From contig JABSPC010000191.1 of NCBI GenBank assembly GCA_013215515.1, positions 1 to 5,577 on the forward strand: a stretch of DNA of 5,577 nt, read 5' to 3'. Within the stretch, counting starts at the first letter, position 1; every line of letters starts with the position of its first letter. The notes beneath the pieces were generated by a model that did no database searches, was not told the DNA's origin, and was given only the letters and a program-made list of their open reading frames with translations. The stretch is from Crocinitomicaceae bacterium (GTDB lineage: Bacteria > Bacteroidota > Bacteroidia > Flavobacteriales_D > Crocinitomicaceae). Position numbers and translations under genes: made by a program. Below, piece after piece: positions 1 through 5,577 of this stretch.

Positions 1-477
1 CTTCCTGCTGTATCTTTGATCTTATCTACGGCTTCAATGACAGTATTCAATGCGGTATCAAATCCAATAGTTCTATCGGTACCAAACATATCATTATCTA
101 TAGTTCCAGGAATTCCAATTACTGGGATACTCATTTCTTGAGAAAGTAGACTTGCTCCTTCAAAGGATCCATCACCACCAATGCATATAAAGCCATCAAT
201 ATTATTGTTCTTCAAATTGGAAACAGTTTCTTGTCTACCTTCTGTTGTTTTTAATCGTTCACTTCTTATTGTACCTAAAATCGTTCCTCCACGTTGAATA
301 ATATTAACAACGTCATCTGAAGTCAATTTTAAACCGATTTTCCATCACTCCTTTGTAGCCATCATAATAACCTACAGGAATTATATTTTTATTTAAGCAC
401 GTTTTAACGATTGCGCGAATACAGGCGTTCATACCTGGTGCATCTCCACCTGATGTGATTAGGGCATTTTTTTTCAT
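1..477 (-). pseudogene. pfkA: 6-phosphofructokinase, N-terminal half, frame-disrupted and cut by the window edge
   Basis: ATP-dependent phosphofructokinase makes fructose 1,6-bisphosphate from fructose 6-phosphate, the committed step of glycolysis. Reading from the ATG at 477, residues 9-16 give SGGDAPGM, the nucleotide-binding loop of the family. After the shift come the RGGTILGT segment, IGGDGS and PGTIDND, which carries the catalytic aspartates, then GTDRTIGFDTA. GGDG and PGTIDND (not GGDD and PKTIDND) point to the ATP-dependent rather than the PPi-dependent type. The frame from 477 meets a TGA at 315-313 after 54 codons. The homologous sequence continues in a second frame, open from about 344 to base 1, and the switch is best placed at the A-run (T-run on the plus strand) at 327-330. 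About 160 of the usual 320-330 residues are covered. Conservation on both sides is good, so a sequencing or assembly error is as likely as a real lesion. It is divergent from the sigma gene. Identification is firm; functional state is unknown. Confidence 0.9.
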
Positions 478-554
478 CTGCTTAGAAGTAAGTAAAGAAA
501 ACTTTTAACGATATATTTATGGAATAATGAAAATGAGTACATCTTATATGACGA
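478..554. promoter_or_regulatory. Divergent spacer between pfkA and the sigma gene
   Basis: These 77 bases separate two genes transcribed away from each other, so promoters for both should lie here or just inside the coding ends. The best plus-strand match to the Bacteroidota -7 element TAnnTTTG is TATATTTA at 512-519 (7 of 8), which would start transcription near 526. I see no TTG or TTTG at the expected -33 distance. No comparable match is visible for pfkA on the minus strand. A 12-codon frame (527-565, MKMSTSYMTNAI) overlaps the sigma start in another frame and has no independent support. The regulatory role follows from gene layout; the motif itself is weak. Confidence 0.45.
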
Positions 555-1130
555 ATGCTATTTAGTAGAAGGAATAAATATAAAACACTTACAGACGAAG
601 AATTATTGCGGACTTATAAAAAGAAGCAATCTTCTGAGGTCATTGGCGAATACTATCAACGGTACGGGCATTTAGTGATGGGGACATCGATGAAGTACCT
701 AAGGAACAAGTTTGACGCAGAAGATTTAGTAATGAATCTCTTCGAAAAACTACCAGGAAAACTGGTGTCTCATAATATATCCAATTTCAAATCTTGGTTA
801 TACATGGTAACAAAGAATGAATGTTTAATGCTCCTTCGTAAAAAAGGGAATTTGACTTCATCCATTACTAAAGAACTAGAGGACACTGATGATCAAGATT
901 TGAAAATTGATAAGGAAGCACAATTAGAAATATTGGAAGGTGCCATTGAAGACCTGAAGACAGAGCAAAAGGAGTGTATAAAGCTCTTTTACATAGAAAG
1001 TAAATCTTACCAAGAAATCACTGAAATGTTGCGCTTAGACATTAAGAAAGTAAAAAGCGCAATACAGAATGGTAAGCGAAATTTGAAATTAAATTTAGAG
1101 GGTAGAAATGAATTTAAATCGGTTATATAA
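555..1130 (+). CDS. ECF-type RNA polymerase sigma-70 family factor
   Basis: Predicted alternative sigma factor that would direct core RNA polymerase to a specific promoter set. Region 2 spans about residues 32-97. It contains DAEDLVMNLFEKL (54-66), matching the family pattern for core binding and -10 recognition, and a segment at 78-96 of the f..WL...tkNe....lRk type. Region 4 spans about 128-182, with a helix-turn-helix at roughly 151-173 (SYQEITEMLRLDIKKVKSAI) for -35 recognition. There is no region 1.1 or region 3, and 191 residues is a normal ECF length. The N-terminal 30 residues are lysine/arginine rich. The ATG at 555 is chosen because no earlier in-frame start gives a better protein and an upstream ATG at 548 runs into a stop after five codons. 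The 3' end overlaps the next gene by 23 bases, which implies translational coupling with a probable membrane partner. The fold is confident; the regulon is unknown. Confidence 0.9.
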   Translation: MLFSRRNKYKTLTDEELLRTYKKKQSSEVIGEYYQRYGHLVMGTSMKYLRNKFDAEDLVMNLFEKLPGKLVSHNISNFKSWLYMVTKNECLMLLRKKGNLTSSITKELEDTDDQDLKIDKEAQLEILEGAIEDLKTEQKECIKLFYIESKSYQEITEMLRLDIKKVKSAIQNGKRNLKLNLEGRNEFKSVI

Positions 1131-2202
1131 AATGTTTGGCTCTAAGTCGAGGCTTAGCCGTGAGGACATTACCAATTATGGTAGTACCTCAGACGAGAGC
1201 GTTAAACATTCAATTGAGATGCAATCGTCTTCCGGTTCTTTTGAATCCGACGCAATAGAAGGTTGGGATCAATTGTCGTACGATACGACCGCAATGAAAA
1301 ATCTTGATGGTAAATTCTTGTCGACATCGTATACAGGATATTACATATTAGGTGGATTAGTTGCTGTCGGAATCACAGCGGTGTTGCTATTGAATAATTC
1401 TGGCACTGAAGAGAAAAAAGAACCTCAGCAGGCCAAGAAAGAAACAATAACAACATTGATGGAAGATCAGGAAATCACTTATGATGAATCTGACTTAATA
1501 ATTCCAGAGAAAATTGAGCAAATGACTGTTGCTCCAGAAAGTAAACAAGTAAAGCCCTCAAAAATGGTGGAAGTATTTCAGGAAATGAAATCGACTTATG
1601 TGCCGCCAGCAGAAGAAATTGAGGTCGAGATGCTTCCGTACTTAAACCTTTATCAAGAGCCAACCACACCAGTAATGGAACGCGTTCATAACCACGCAAA
1701 GGAAATATACCTACACGATTTGAAGTTGGTAGATTATTCGAACTACCGCTATAAGCCTACGGTAAAAGCAAAACGTTTAGTATTGACTGGACTTTCTGCA
1801 GACATGGAGGGAAAAGAATCTGAACCGGCAGAACCGATCTGGAAAGACGTTGATATTGCATATAGCAGTTACATCGACAAATCAATTGGAGTGTTCTCAA
1901 AAGGAAGTTATAAAAGAGCTTTGACTCGATTCGAAACTGTGATTGAGACTTATCACGATGACGTTAATGCAAACTTCTATGCTGGAATGTGCTTATACAA
2001 CCTTAGAGAATATCAGAAATCAATTGATGCATTCAAGAACTGTATCTATGGTCCTTTCTCTAATTTTGATGAAGAATCACAATGGATGATCGCTTTGAGT
2101 TATGATAAGCTTGGCGAAAGAACACAGGCAAGAAAATACTACACTAAGATCATTGAGCAAGGAGGCTTCTATAAAAAACAGGCTCTCGCTAAAATGAAAT
2201 GA
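1108..2202 (+). CDS. Single-pass membrane protein with C-terminal TPR repeats, candidate sigma-factor partner
   Basis: No characterised function that I recognise. The layout is clear. Residues 1-76 are polar and carry a pattern common near the N terminus of Bacteroidota membrane proteins (LSREDI..Y at 16-24, then FESDAIEGW at 45-53). One hydrophobic helix lies at about 77-95. A charged, low-complexity linker runs from about 97 to 190. The conserved-looking stretch EIYLHDLKLVDY is at 199-210. Three TPR-like repeats lie at about 254-286, 287-320 and 322-355 and would bind a protein or peptide. If the N terminus is cytoplasmic, the TPRs are periplasmic; positive charges on both sides of the helix leave this unsettled. 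The ATG at 1108 follows a purine-rich GAGGGTAG and overlaps the sigma gene. A second ATG at 1132, one base past the sigma stop, would give MFGSKSRLSREDI and is a good alternative. Overlap with the sigma gene suggests an anti-sigma or sensor role (inference); no zinc-binding HxxxCxxC anti-sigma motif is present. Confidence 0.75.
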   Translation: MNLNRLYKMFGSKSRLSREDITNYGSTSDESVKHSIEMQSSSGSFESDAIEGWDQLSYDTTAMKNLDGKFLSTSYTGYYILGGLVAVGITAVLLLNNSGTEEKKEPQQAKKETITTLMEDQEITYDESDLIIPEKIEQMTVAPESKQVKPSKMVEVFQEMKSTYVPPAEEIEVEMLPYLNLYQEPTTPVMERVHNHAKEIYLHDLKLVDYSNYRYKPTVKAKRLVLTGLSADMEGKESEPAEPIWKDVDIAYSSYIDKSIGVFSKGSYKRALTRFETVIETYHDDVNANFYAGMCLYNLREYQKSIDAFKNCIYGPFSNFDEESQWMIALSYDKLGERTQARKYYTKIIEQGGFYKKQALAKMK

Positions 2203-2257
2203 GTTATTTTTCGTTATCTTGTTACAAAGGGTCACTTAAACGTTATTCAATTGTAAT

Positions 2258-3730
2258 TTGATCATATTGAAAAGAAATTTAAGATTAATATTATTTTTTT
2301 CAGTTGCTGCTATACTCATGTCGAGTATGTATGTCACGACTGTGTCCAAACAGCAAGAAGATTATAATGTTTTTTCAACTGTTTTAACTCAAAAAGAAGG
2401 TGTAATTGACCTTCACTCCGATAAAGACAGTATCCAATATTATTTAAAAGACTTGAAATCTAAATTGAATTCTGAAAAGAGTCTTTTAGAACAATTCAAA
2501 CTTTACAGTATCGTCATTGAGAAACTTCATGGAGGACACACTAAAATCATGGCCAATAATAAGGTGAAAACGGAATGGCTGAGAGAACGAAATTCACTTC
2601 CCTTTGATATGTATTTAATTGGGCGTCATCTGGTCGTTGGTGAATTGGCAGACGAAGATCAAGAGGCTCTGGATGAAAAGGGCGCAGGTCCTTATTGGAT
2701 GGAACCTGGTTCGGAGATTATTTCCATTGATGATAGAACAGTTCCTGAAATGATGCTTGAAATGGGCAAGTACATTTCGAGTGATGAAGGCTCAATGGAT
2801 TTTAAATATTATCAGGCGAGTCAAATGTTTGACTTTTATAGACACTTGGCGCTTCCGTTTGATAAGGATTCAATTCCCGTGAAATTCATCTCTCTTCAAA
2901 ATGATACTATTGAAGCAGTTTATAAAACTGGATCGGCTCCAGTACACTCAATGAATAACCGGTTGGTTATGTTATCCGGTGAATATTACGCTTCAGAACA
3001 GAATCATGGAAAGTTTAAAATTCTTAGAAACAAATACGGTTACTTCAGGTTTAAATCATTCACATCATCCAATGGTGCTGATTATGAATACTTTCTAGAA
3101 CAAGCATTCAAAAAATTAAGTGAGCGAAAAATCAATAAACTTGTTGTCGATCTAAGAGGTAATACCGGAGGTGTAATGCAGTACTCCTTTATGAAATATC
3201 TGGTTGGCAAAGGTGTGAACCTAGGGAAGTACATTATTGAAAAACCAAACACCCGCAAGAATCGGAAATATGTTAACAAGATTAACATTCACTACCTACG
3301 TCATACTTTGATGAGTTATCAGCAAAAGAAAAAAATGGAACGCGGATCCTTCAATGAGGGAATTCAAGAAACTGAATCTTTAGACACGAATCTTATATAT
3401 AAAGGAAAAATAGTCGTTATCACCGACGAAGGAACATTTTCATCTGCAGCGATATTAGCTTGCCATTTAAAAACACTGAGCAAAGCTAAGATTATTGGGC
3501 GACCAGCTGGGGGAAGTTTCTACGCTGGAAACGCTGGAACGCTATTGGTAAAGTTACCGCAATCTGGTTTTTTAATCGCCATCAATCCAAATACGTTCTA
3601 TTCTCATCTGGAACGCGAAGGCGATCCAGGAGCAATAAAGCAACCCGACTTGTATTTAAGCCCGCTTATAATAGAAAGCAGTGATCGTGATCAATTTTAT
3701 TTTAAGAAAGCCATATCCCTGTTTGAGTAG
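2258..3730 (+). CDS. S41 family (C-terminal-processing-like) serine peptidase, exported
   Basis: Predicted extracytoplasmic serine protease. Residues 4-28 form a basic then hydrophobic signal peptide or anchor. An N-terminal helical domain ends in GGHTKI (92-97), matching the HT motif of non-CTP S41 enzymes. A PDZ-like segment, EPGSEIISIDDRTVPEMML, lies at 149-167. The core begins with YGYFRFKSF (260-268) and VVDLRGNTGG (296-305), the typical S41 glycine loop. TFSSAA (393-398) supplies the probable nucleophile, Ser395 by alignment to the CTP motif. IIGRPAGGS (412-420) has serine where CTPs carry the catalytic lysine 25 residues on, so this is likely a tricorn/retinol-binding-like S41 rather than a Ser-Lys CTP. 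GDPGAIKQPDLYL (455-467) resembles the family C terminus. No ATG precedes the signal segment: TTG at 2258 or 2267 are the candidates, an in-frame TAA lies at 2237, and the first ATG (2318) would cut the signal. It follows the TPR gene after 55 bases. Substrate unknown. Confidence 0.85.
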   Translation: MIILKRNLRLILFFSVAAILMSSMYVTTVSKQQEDYNVFSTVLTQKEGVIDLHSDKDSIQYYLKDLKSKLNSEKSLLEQFKLYSIVIEKLHGGHTKIMANNKVKTEWLRERNSLPFDMYLIGRHLVVGELADEDQEALDEKGAGPYWMEPGSEIISIDDRTVPEMMLEMGKYISSDEGSMDFKYYQASQMFDFYRHLALPFDKDSIPVKFISLQNDTIEAVYKTGSAPVHSMNNRLVMLSGEYYASEQNHGKFKILRNKYGYFRFKSFTSSNGADYEYFLEQAFKKLSERKINKLVVDLRGNTGGVMQYSFMKYLVGKGVNLGKYIIEKPNTRKNRKYVNKINIHYLRHTLMSYQQKKKMERGSFNEGIQETESLDTNLIYKGKIVVITDEGTFSSAAILACHLKTLSKAKIIGRPAGGSFYAGNAGTLLVKLPQSGFLIAINPNTFYSHLEREGDPGAIKQPDLYLSPLIIESSDRDQFYFKKAISLFE

Positions 3731-3732
3731 AA

Positions 3733-3769
3733 TTTCGTAGATTTATCACAGAACCAATATCTACTGAAA
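3733..3769 (+). promoter_or_regulatory. Bulged inverted repeat filling the spacer before the lipoprotein gene
   Basis: TTTCGTAGAT (3733-3742) can pair with ATCTACTGAAA (3759-3769), leaving T3765 bulged: ten base pairs around a 16-base loop. It occupies most of the 41-base gap between the peptidase stop (3730) and the lipoprotein ATG (3772). There is no T-tract after it, so it does not look like an intrinsic terminator. If folded in mRNA it would sit directly against the start codon and could limit ribosome access, mark an RNA-processing site or bind a protein. The pairing is seen in the sequence; a function is not shown. Confidence 0.35.
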
Positions 3770-3771
3770 CC

Positions 3772-4554
3772 ATGCGCGTTATCTTCTCAATTTGCATTTT
3801 ATCTCTTATACTTTTTTCCTGTTCTGAAACGCCTAAAGTAAAACAAGAGGTTACCGTTAATATGGTAGAACCTATAATTCCAGACGAAGACCTCTATGAT
3901 TATGACACGCTTCAAGGAATGTATGTAGGCGGGTTTGGCGGGTCTGATATTCGAATAATATTGAATTACATCAGTAAAAAGAATGCAATTGGATATAACA
4001 TTCACAAAGGACTACAACGAAATATTACGGGTAAAGTATCACGAAAGGGGGACACTGTTCAATTGGTAATGAATGAACCAGGAGACAACGAATTTGATGG
4101 TGTGTTTACTATTAAGTTTATTGGCAATGACGATTCACCATTTGGTTCTTGGGAGTCTAACAGCGGTAAAGTTCCAAGGCAAGAATTCAAATTAAAGAGA
4201 ATAGTAACAAATCAAGGTCATCGTTACGGTGAAGATGAAATAACCATTTCCAATTTTGCAAATGTATTCGATTACATGCGGGATTCCATTGGTGAATATT
4301 CGTTTAAGGATGATGGCTTAGTAATTTTGAATTATTACAAAGACCTTGATTATGATGACGAGGAACGAGCCATGGATCAAATGAAAGAACTAAGAGGATC
4401 GTGGTCACTAAAAGGAAGTCACGTCACGATTAACTGGGAAACGAATGCGATTTTCCCAAATAACACACTTGAGCTTGACATTGTAGACCAAGAATATGGA
4501 GAGTATTCTTTAAAAGGAAAAGGGAAGCATCAATTGTGGGTGGGGATGTACTAG
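3772..4554 (+). CDS. SPII lipoprotein of unknown function
   Basis: A lipoprotein signal is clear: MRVI, a hydrophobic stretch at 3-15, and a lipobox LFSC with the lipidated cysteine at 17. The mature start is CSETPK. The single acidic residue there is only a weak match to the acidic surface-export signals described for Bacteroidota lipoproteins, so either face of the outer membrane is possible. After a flexible acidic linker (about 20-46), residues 47-145 look like one beta-rich domain with alternating hydrophobic strands (GMYVGGF, IRIILNYI, AIGYNIHKG, ITGKV, VQLVMNEPGDNEFDG, GSWES). A second segment, 158-258, begins DEITISNF, includes GEYSFKDDGLVIL and an acidic stretch DYDDEE, and ends in a strand-rich LRGSWSLKGSHVTINWE block. 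I do not recognise either domain as a named family, although such beta-rich lipoproteins are common in this phylum. It lies 41 bases after the peptidase and directly abuts the next gene, so co-transcription is likely. Function unknown. Confidence 0.85.
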   Translation: MRVIFSICILSLILFSCSETPKVKQEVTVNMVEPIIPDEDLYDYDTLQGMYVGGFGGSDIRIILNYISKKNAIGYNIHKGLQRNITGKVSRKGDTVQLVMNEPGDNEFDGVFTIKFIGNDDSPFGSWESNSGKVPRQEFKLKRIVTNQGHRYGEDEITISNFANVFDYMRDSIGEYSFKDDGLVILNYYKDLDYDDEERAMDQMKELRGSWSLKGSHVTINWETNAIFPNNTLELDIVDQEYGEYSLKGKGKHQLWVGMY

Positions 4555-5274
4555 ATGAAATTAAAATCAATCCTTCAAGGTTCTCTTAATTTAGGCGCGT
4601 TTCTAATCATCGCGTACGCTTCGTATTTGCTCATTCTTCTTTCATTACCGTTTACGGCATTAGAAAGAGATGTTGACTTTCTCGAAACCAAACAGCTCAT
4701 CTATCACATCAGGCCTTGGCGGTATAGTTTTTACATTCACGTATTTACCAGCCCAATTGCAATTGTCGCGGGGCTTCTACAATTCAATAGGTGGATTATA
4801 AAACACAAGCCGAAAATTCACAAAGTCACGGGGTACTGCTATGTGATCGTAGTACTGTTCATTACTGGACCTACGGCATTTATAATGTCATTGTATGCAA
4901 ACGGAGGACGCCCAACACAATCCAGTTTTGTTATTCTATCAACTCTTTGGATTCTGTTCACATGGATTTCCTATCGAAAAATTAGAAAGGGGGATGTTCT
5001 GAATCACATAAAATGGAACCTGAGAAGCTACGCTTTAACACTCTCGGCTATTTCGTTGCGGTTTATCGCCTACTTACTCGATGTATACAATATTCACCTT
5101 GAACCTAAGGAAACGTATTTAGTACTAGCTTGGAGCAGCTGGACCATCAACTTAGTCCTCGTAGAAATTATGATACTCTTGAAATACCCGAATTACTTAA
5201 TGAAGCATTTTAAATATCTACCACCCCAACATCGAAATAATTCCAAAGGATCAGAATTAATTGATCAAATCTAA
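4555..5274 (+). CDS. DUF2306-like multi-pass membrane protein
   Basis: A polytopic membrane protein with about six helices at roughly residues 10-32, 58-77, 91-113, 122-140, 157-175 and 186-208. Three blocks resemble the DUF2306 family as I know it: FYIHVFTSPIAIVAGLLQF (59-77), KIHKVTGYCYV (87-97) and HIKWNLRSYALTLSAISLRF (151-170). Each contributes a histidine near a membrane face (H62, H89, H151), a pattern that would suit heme or metal binding, but this is inference from position only. The biochemical role of the family is not known to me. The ATG at 4555 follows the lipoprotein TAG with no gap, and a G-rich GGTGGGG stretch lies 10-16 bases upstream inside the lipoprotein gene, so translational coupling is likely. 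The C-terminal tail (about 210-239) is polar and basic. The family call is fairly confident; function is unknown. Confidence 0.75.
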   Translation: MKLKSILQGSLNLGAFLIIAYASYLLILLSLPFTALERDVDFLETKQLIYHIRPWRYSFYIHVFTSPIAIVAGLLQFNRWIIKHKPKIHKVTGYCYVIVVLFITGPTAFIMSLYANGGRPTQSSFVILSTLWILFTWISYRKIRKGDVLNHIKWNLRSYALTLSAISLRFIAYLLDVYNIHLEPKETYLVLAWSSWTINLVLVEIMILLKYPNYLMKHFKYLPPQHRNNSKGSELIDQI

Positions 5275-5363
5275 GAACTTCGATAGAGGGTAAGCTGAAA
5301 CACTAAGGCTTTCCAATGCAAGTATAGAGAGGTGTTTTAAACGATGCCTTGGCAAACAATAAG

Positions 5364-5377
5364 ATTAAATATTTAAT
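5364..5377. repeat. 14-base perfect A+T palindrome
   Basis: ATTAAATATTTAAT reads the same on both strands. It lies about 90 bases after the last stop codon and about 50 bases upstream of the candidate promoter. Palindromes of this composition can be operator sites, but its base composition makes chance a serious explanation. Confidence 0.3.
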
Positions 5378-5424
5378 TACGGTTAACAGAATTAAATAGG
5401 CAAAAGTCTGATGAATTCATTATT

Positions 5425-5454
5425 TTTGATTGAAGCTTAGGTCATCTATATTTC
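5425..5454 (+). promoter_or_regulatory. Candidate Bacteroidota-type promoter
   Basis: TTTG at 5425-5428 is followed after 18 bases by TATATTTC at 5447-5454, close to the known Bacteroidota consensus of a -33 TTTG or TTG and a -7 TAnnTTTG (seven of eight in the -7 box, final base C instead of G). It would fire rightward out of the window. A+T-rich DNA gives such matches by chance, so confidence is low. Confidence 0.25.
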
Positions 5455-5550
5455 ATAGGGCAGTTGGTAGTAATTTGAAACAGTAAAGCAATTAATAAGC
5501 ACCGCCAAAAATTTGTTTTGCAGTTTTATAAAGAGAAAATTAAACCCCAA

Positions 5551-5566
5551 AGCCAAAGTTTTGGCT
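5551..5566. terminator. Short hairpin, possible weak terminator
   Basis: AGCCAA (5551-5556) pairs with TTGGCT (5561-5566) around a four-base loop; an extra A-T pair would leave only two loop bases. On the plus strand it is followed by AATTAGTTAAA, not a T-run. On the minus strand it is followed by a mixed T/G stretch then AATTTT. This is the best-formed hairpin in the tail, but neither side has a proper U-tract, so a terminator role is uncertain. Confidence 0.2.
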
Positions 5567-5577
5567 AATTAGTTAAA

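Larger units (their letters stand above)
5275..5577. other. Non-coding tail with no convincing gene
   Basis: These 303 bases after the last stop are A+T rich with frequent stops in all frames. The longest ATG-initiated minus-strand reading I tried gives only 15 codons. No tRNA cloverleaf, rRNA segment, tandem array or insertion-sequence end is visible. Two weak long-range pairings exist: AAACAC near 5299-5304 with GTGTTT near 5333-5338, and CTAAGGC near 5304-5310 with GCCTTGG at 5346-5352. They share a boundary base and overlap in space, so they may be alternatives or chance. The region most likely contains the 3' untranslated end of the last gene and the promoter of a gene beyond the right edge. 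Confidence 0.6.

Noticed and set aside
527..565. 12-codon frame (MKMSTSYMTNAI) as a leader peptide for the sigma gene
   Set aside because: It overlaps the sigma start in another frame, but there is no attenuator-like structure or codon bias; short frames like this are expected by chance.
1475..1699. Minus-strand 74-codon open frame
   Set aside because: It lies entirely inside the TPR protein gene, opposite strand, with no recognisable domain; it is a shadow of the real frame.
2254..2260. TAATTTG as a -7 promoter box before the peptidase gene
   Set aside because: It has one base too few between TA and TTTG and no -33 element at the right distance, and it would place transcription start inside the signal-peptide codons.
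3082..3288. Minus-strand 68-codon open frame
   Set aside because: It is antisense to the conserved S41 core including VVDLRGNTGG, so the plus-strand frame is the real one.
3722..3745. TTTG plus TAGATTTA as a promoter for the lipoprotein gene
   Set aside because: The spacing between the two elements is only 12 bases, shorter than the 17-23 expected for Bacteroidota promoters.
3799..4005. Minus-strand 68-codon open frame
   Set aside because: It overlaps the lipoprotein signal and first domain on the opposite strand and has no independent support.
4791..4985. Plus-strand 64-codon open frame
   Set aside because: It is an alternate frame inside the DUF2306-like gene, whose conserved blocks are in the other frame.

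Overview
The window looks like a piece of an A+T-rich Bacteroidota chromosome, probably Flavobacteriales. The basis is the overall A+T richness, mostly weak or absent Shine-Dalgarno sites, a PfkA that resembles the Bacteroidota type, and a run of protein families I associate with flavobacteria: a divergent ECF sigma factor followed by a single-pass TPR protein, a non-CTP S41 protease, an SPII lipoprotein and a DUF2306-like membrane protein. This assignment is by protein style only; no rRNA or tRNA is present to confirm it.

Layout. Positions 1-477 (minus strand) hold the N-terminal half of 6-phosphofructokinase. It runs off the left edge and its reading frame is broken once, near 327-330. A 77-base divergent spacer (478-554) separates it from five genes, all on the plus strand: an ECF-type sigma-70 factor (555-1130); a membrane-anchored TPR protein overlapping it by 23 bases (1108-2202); a secreted or membrane-tethered S41 serine peptidase (2258-3730) whose only plausible start is TTG; a lipoprotein (3772-4554); and a six-helix DUF2306-like membrane protein whose ATG directly abuts the lipoprotein stop codon (4555-5274). 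The last 303 bases carry no convincing gene, only a weak promoter-like match, a small palindrome and a short hairpin.

How the genes may work together (inference). The overlapping sigma/TPR pair has the architecture of a sigma factor with a membrane partner: a roughly 76-residue N-terminal segment that could face the cytoplasm, one helix, a long linker and three TPRs that would then lie in the periplasm. The three downstream genes all encode envelope or secreted products, are tightly spaced (55, 41 and 0 bases) and could be read from the same transcript. A testable reading is an envelope-sensing regulatory module with its own effectors, although the three downstream genes could equally be unrelated housekeeping genes in a co-directional run. 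There is no sign of a mobile element, CRISPR array, phage or toxin-antitoxin system.
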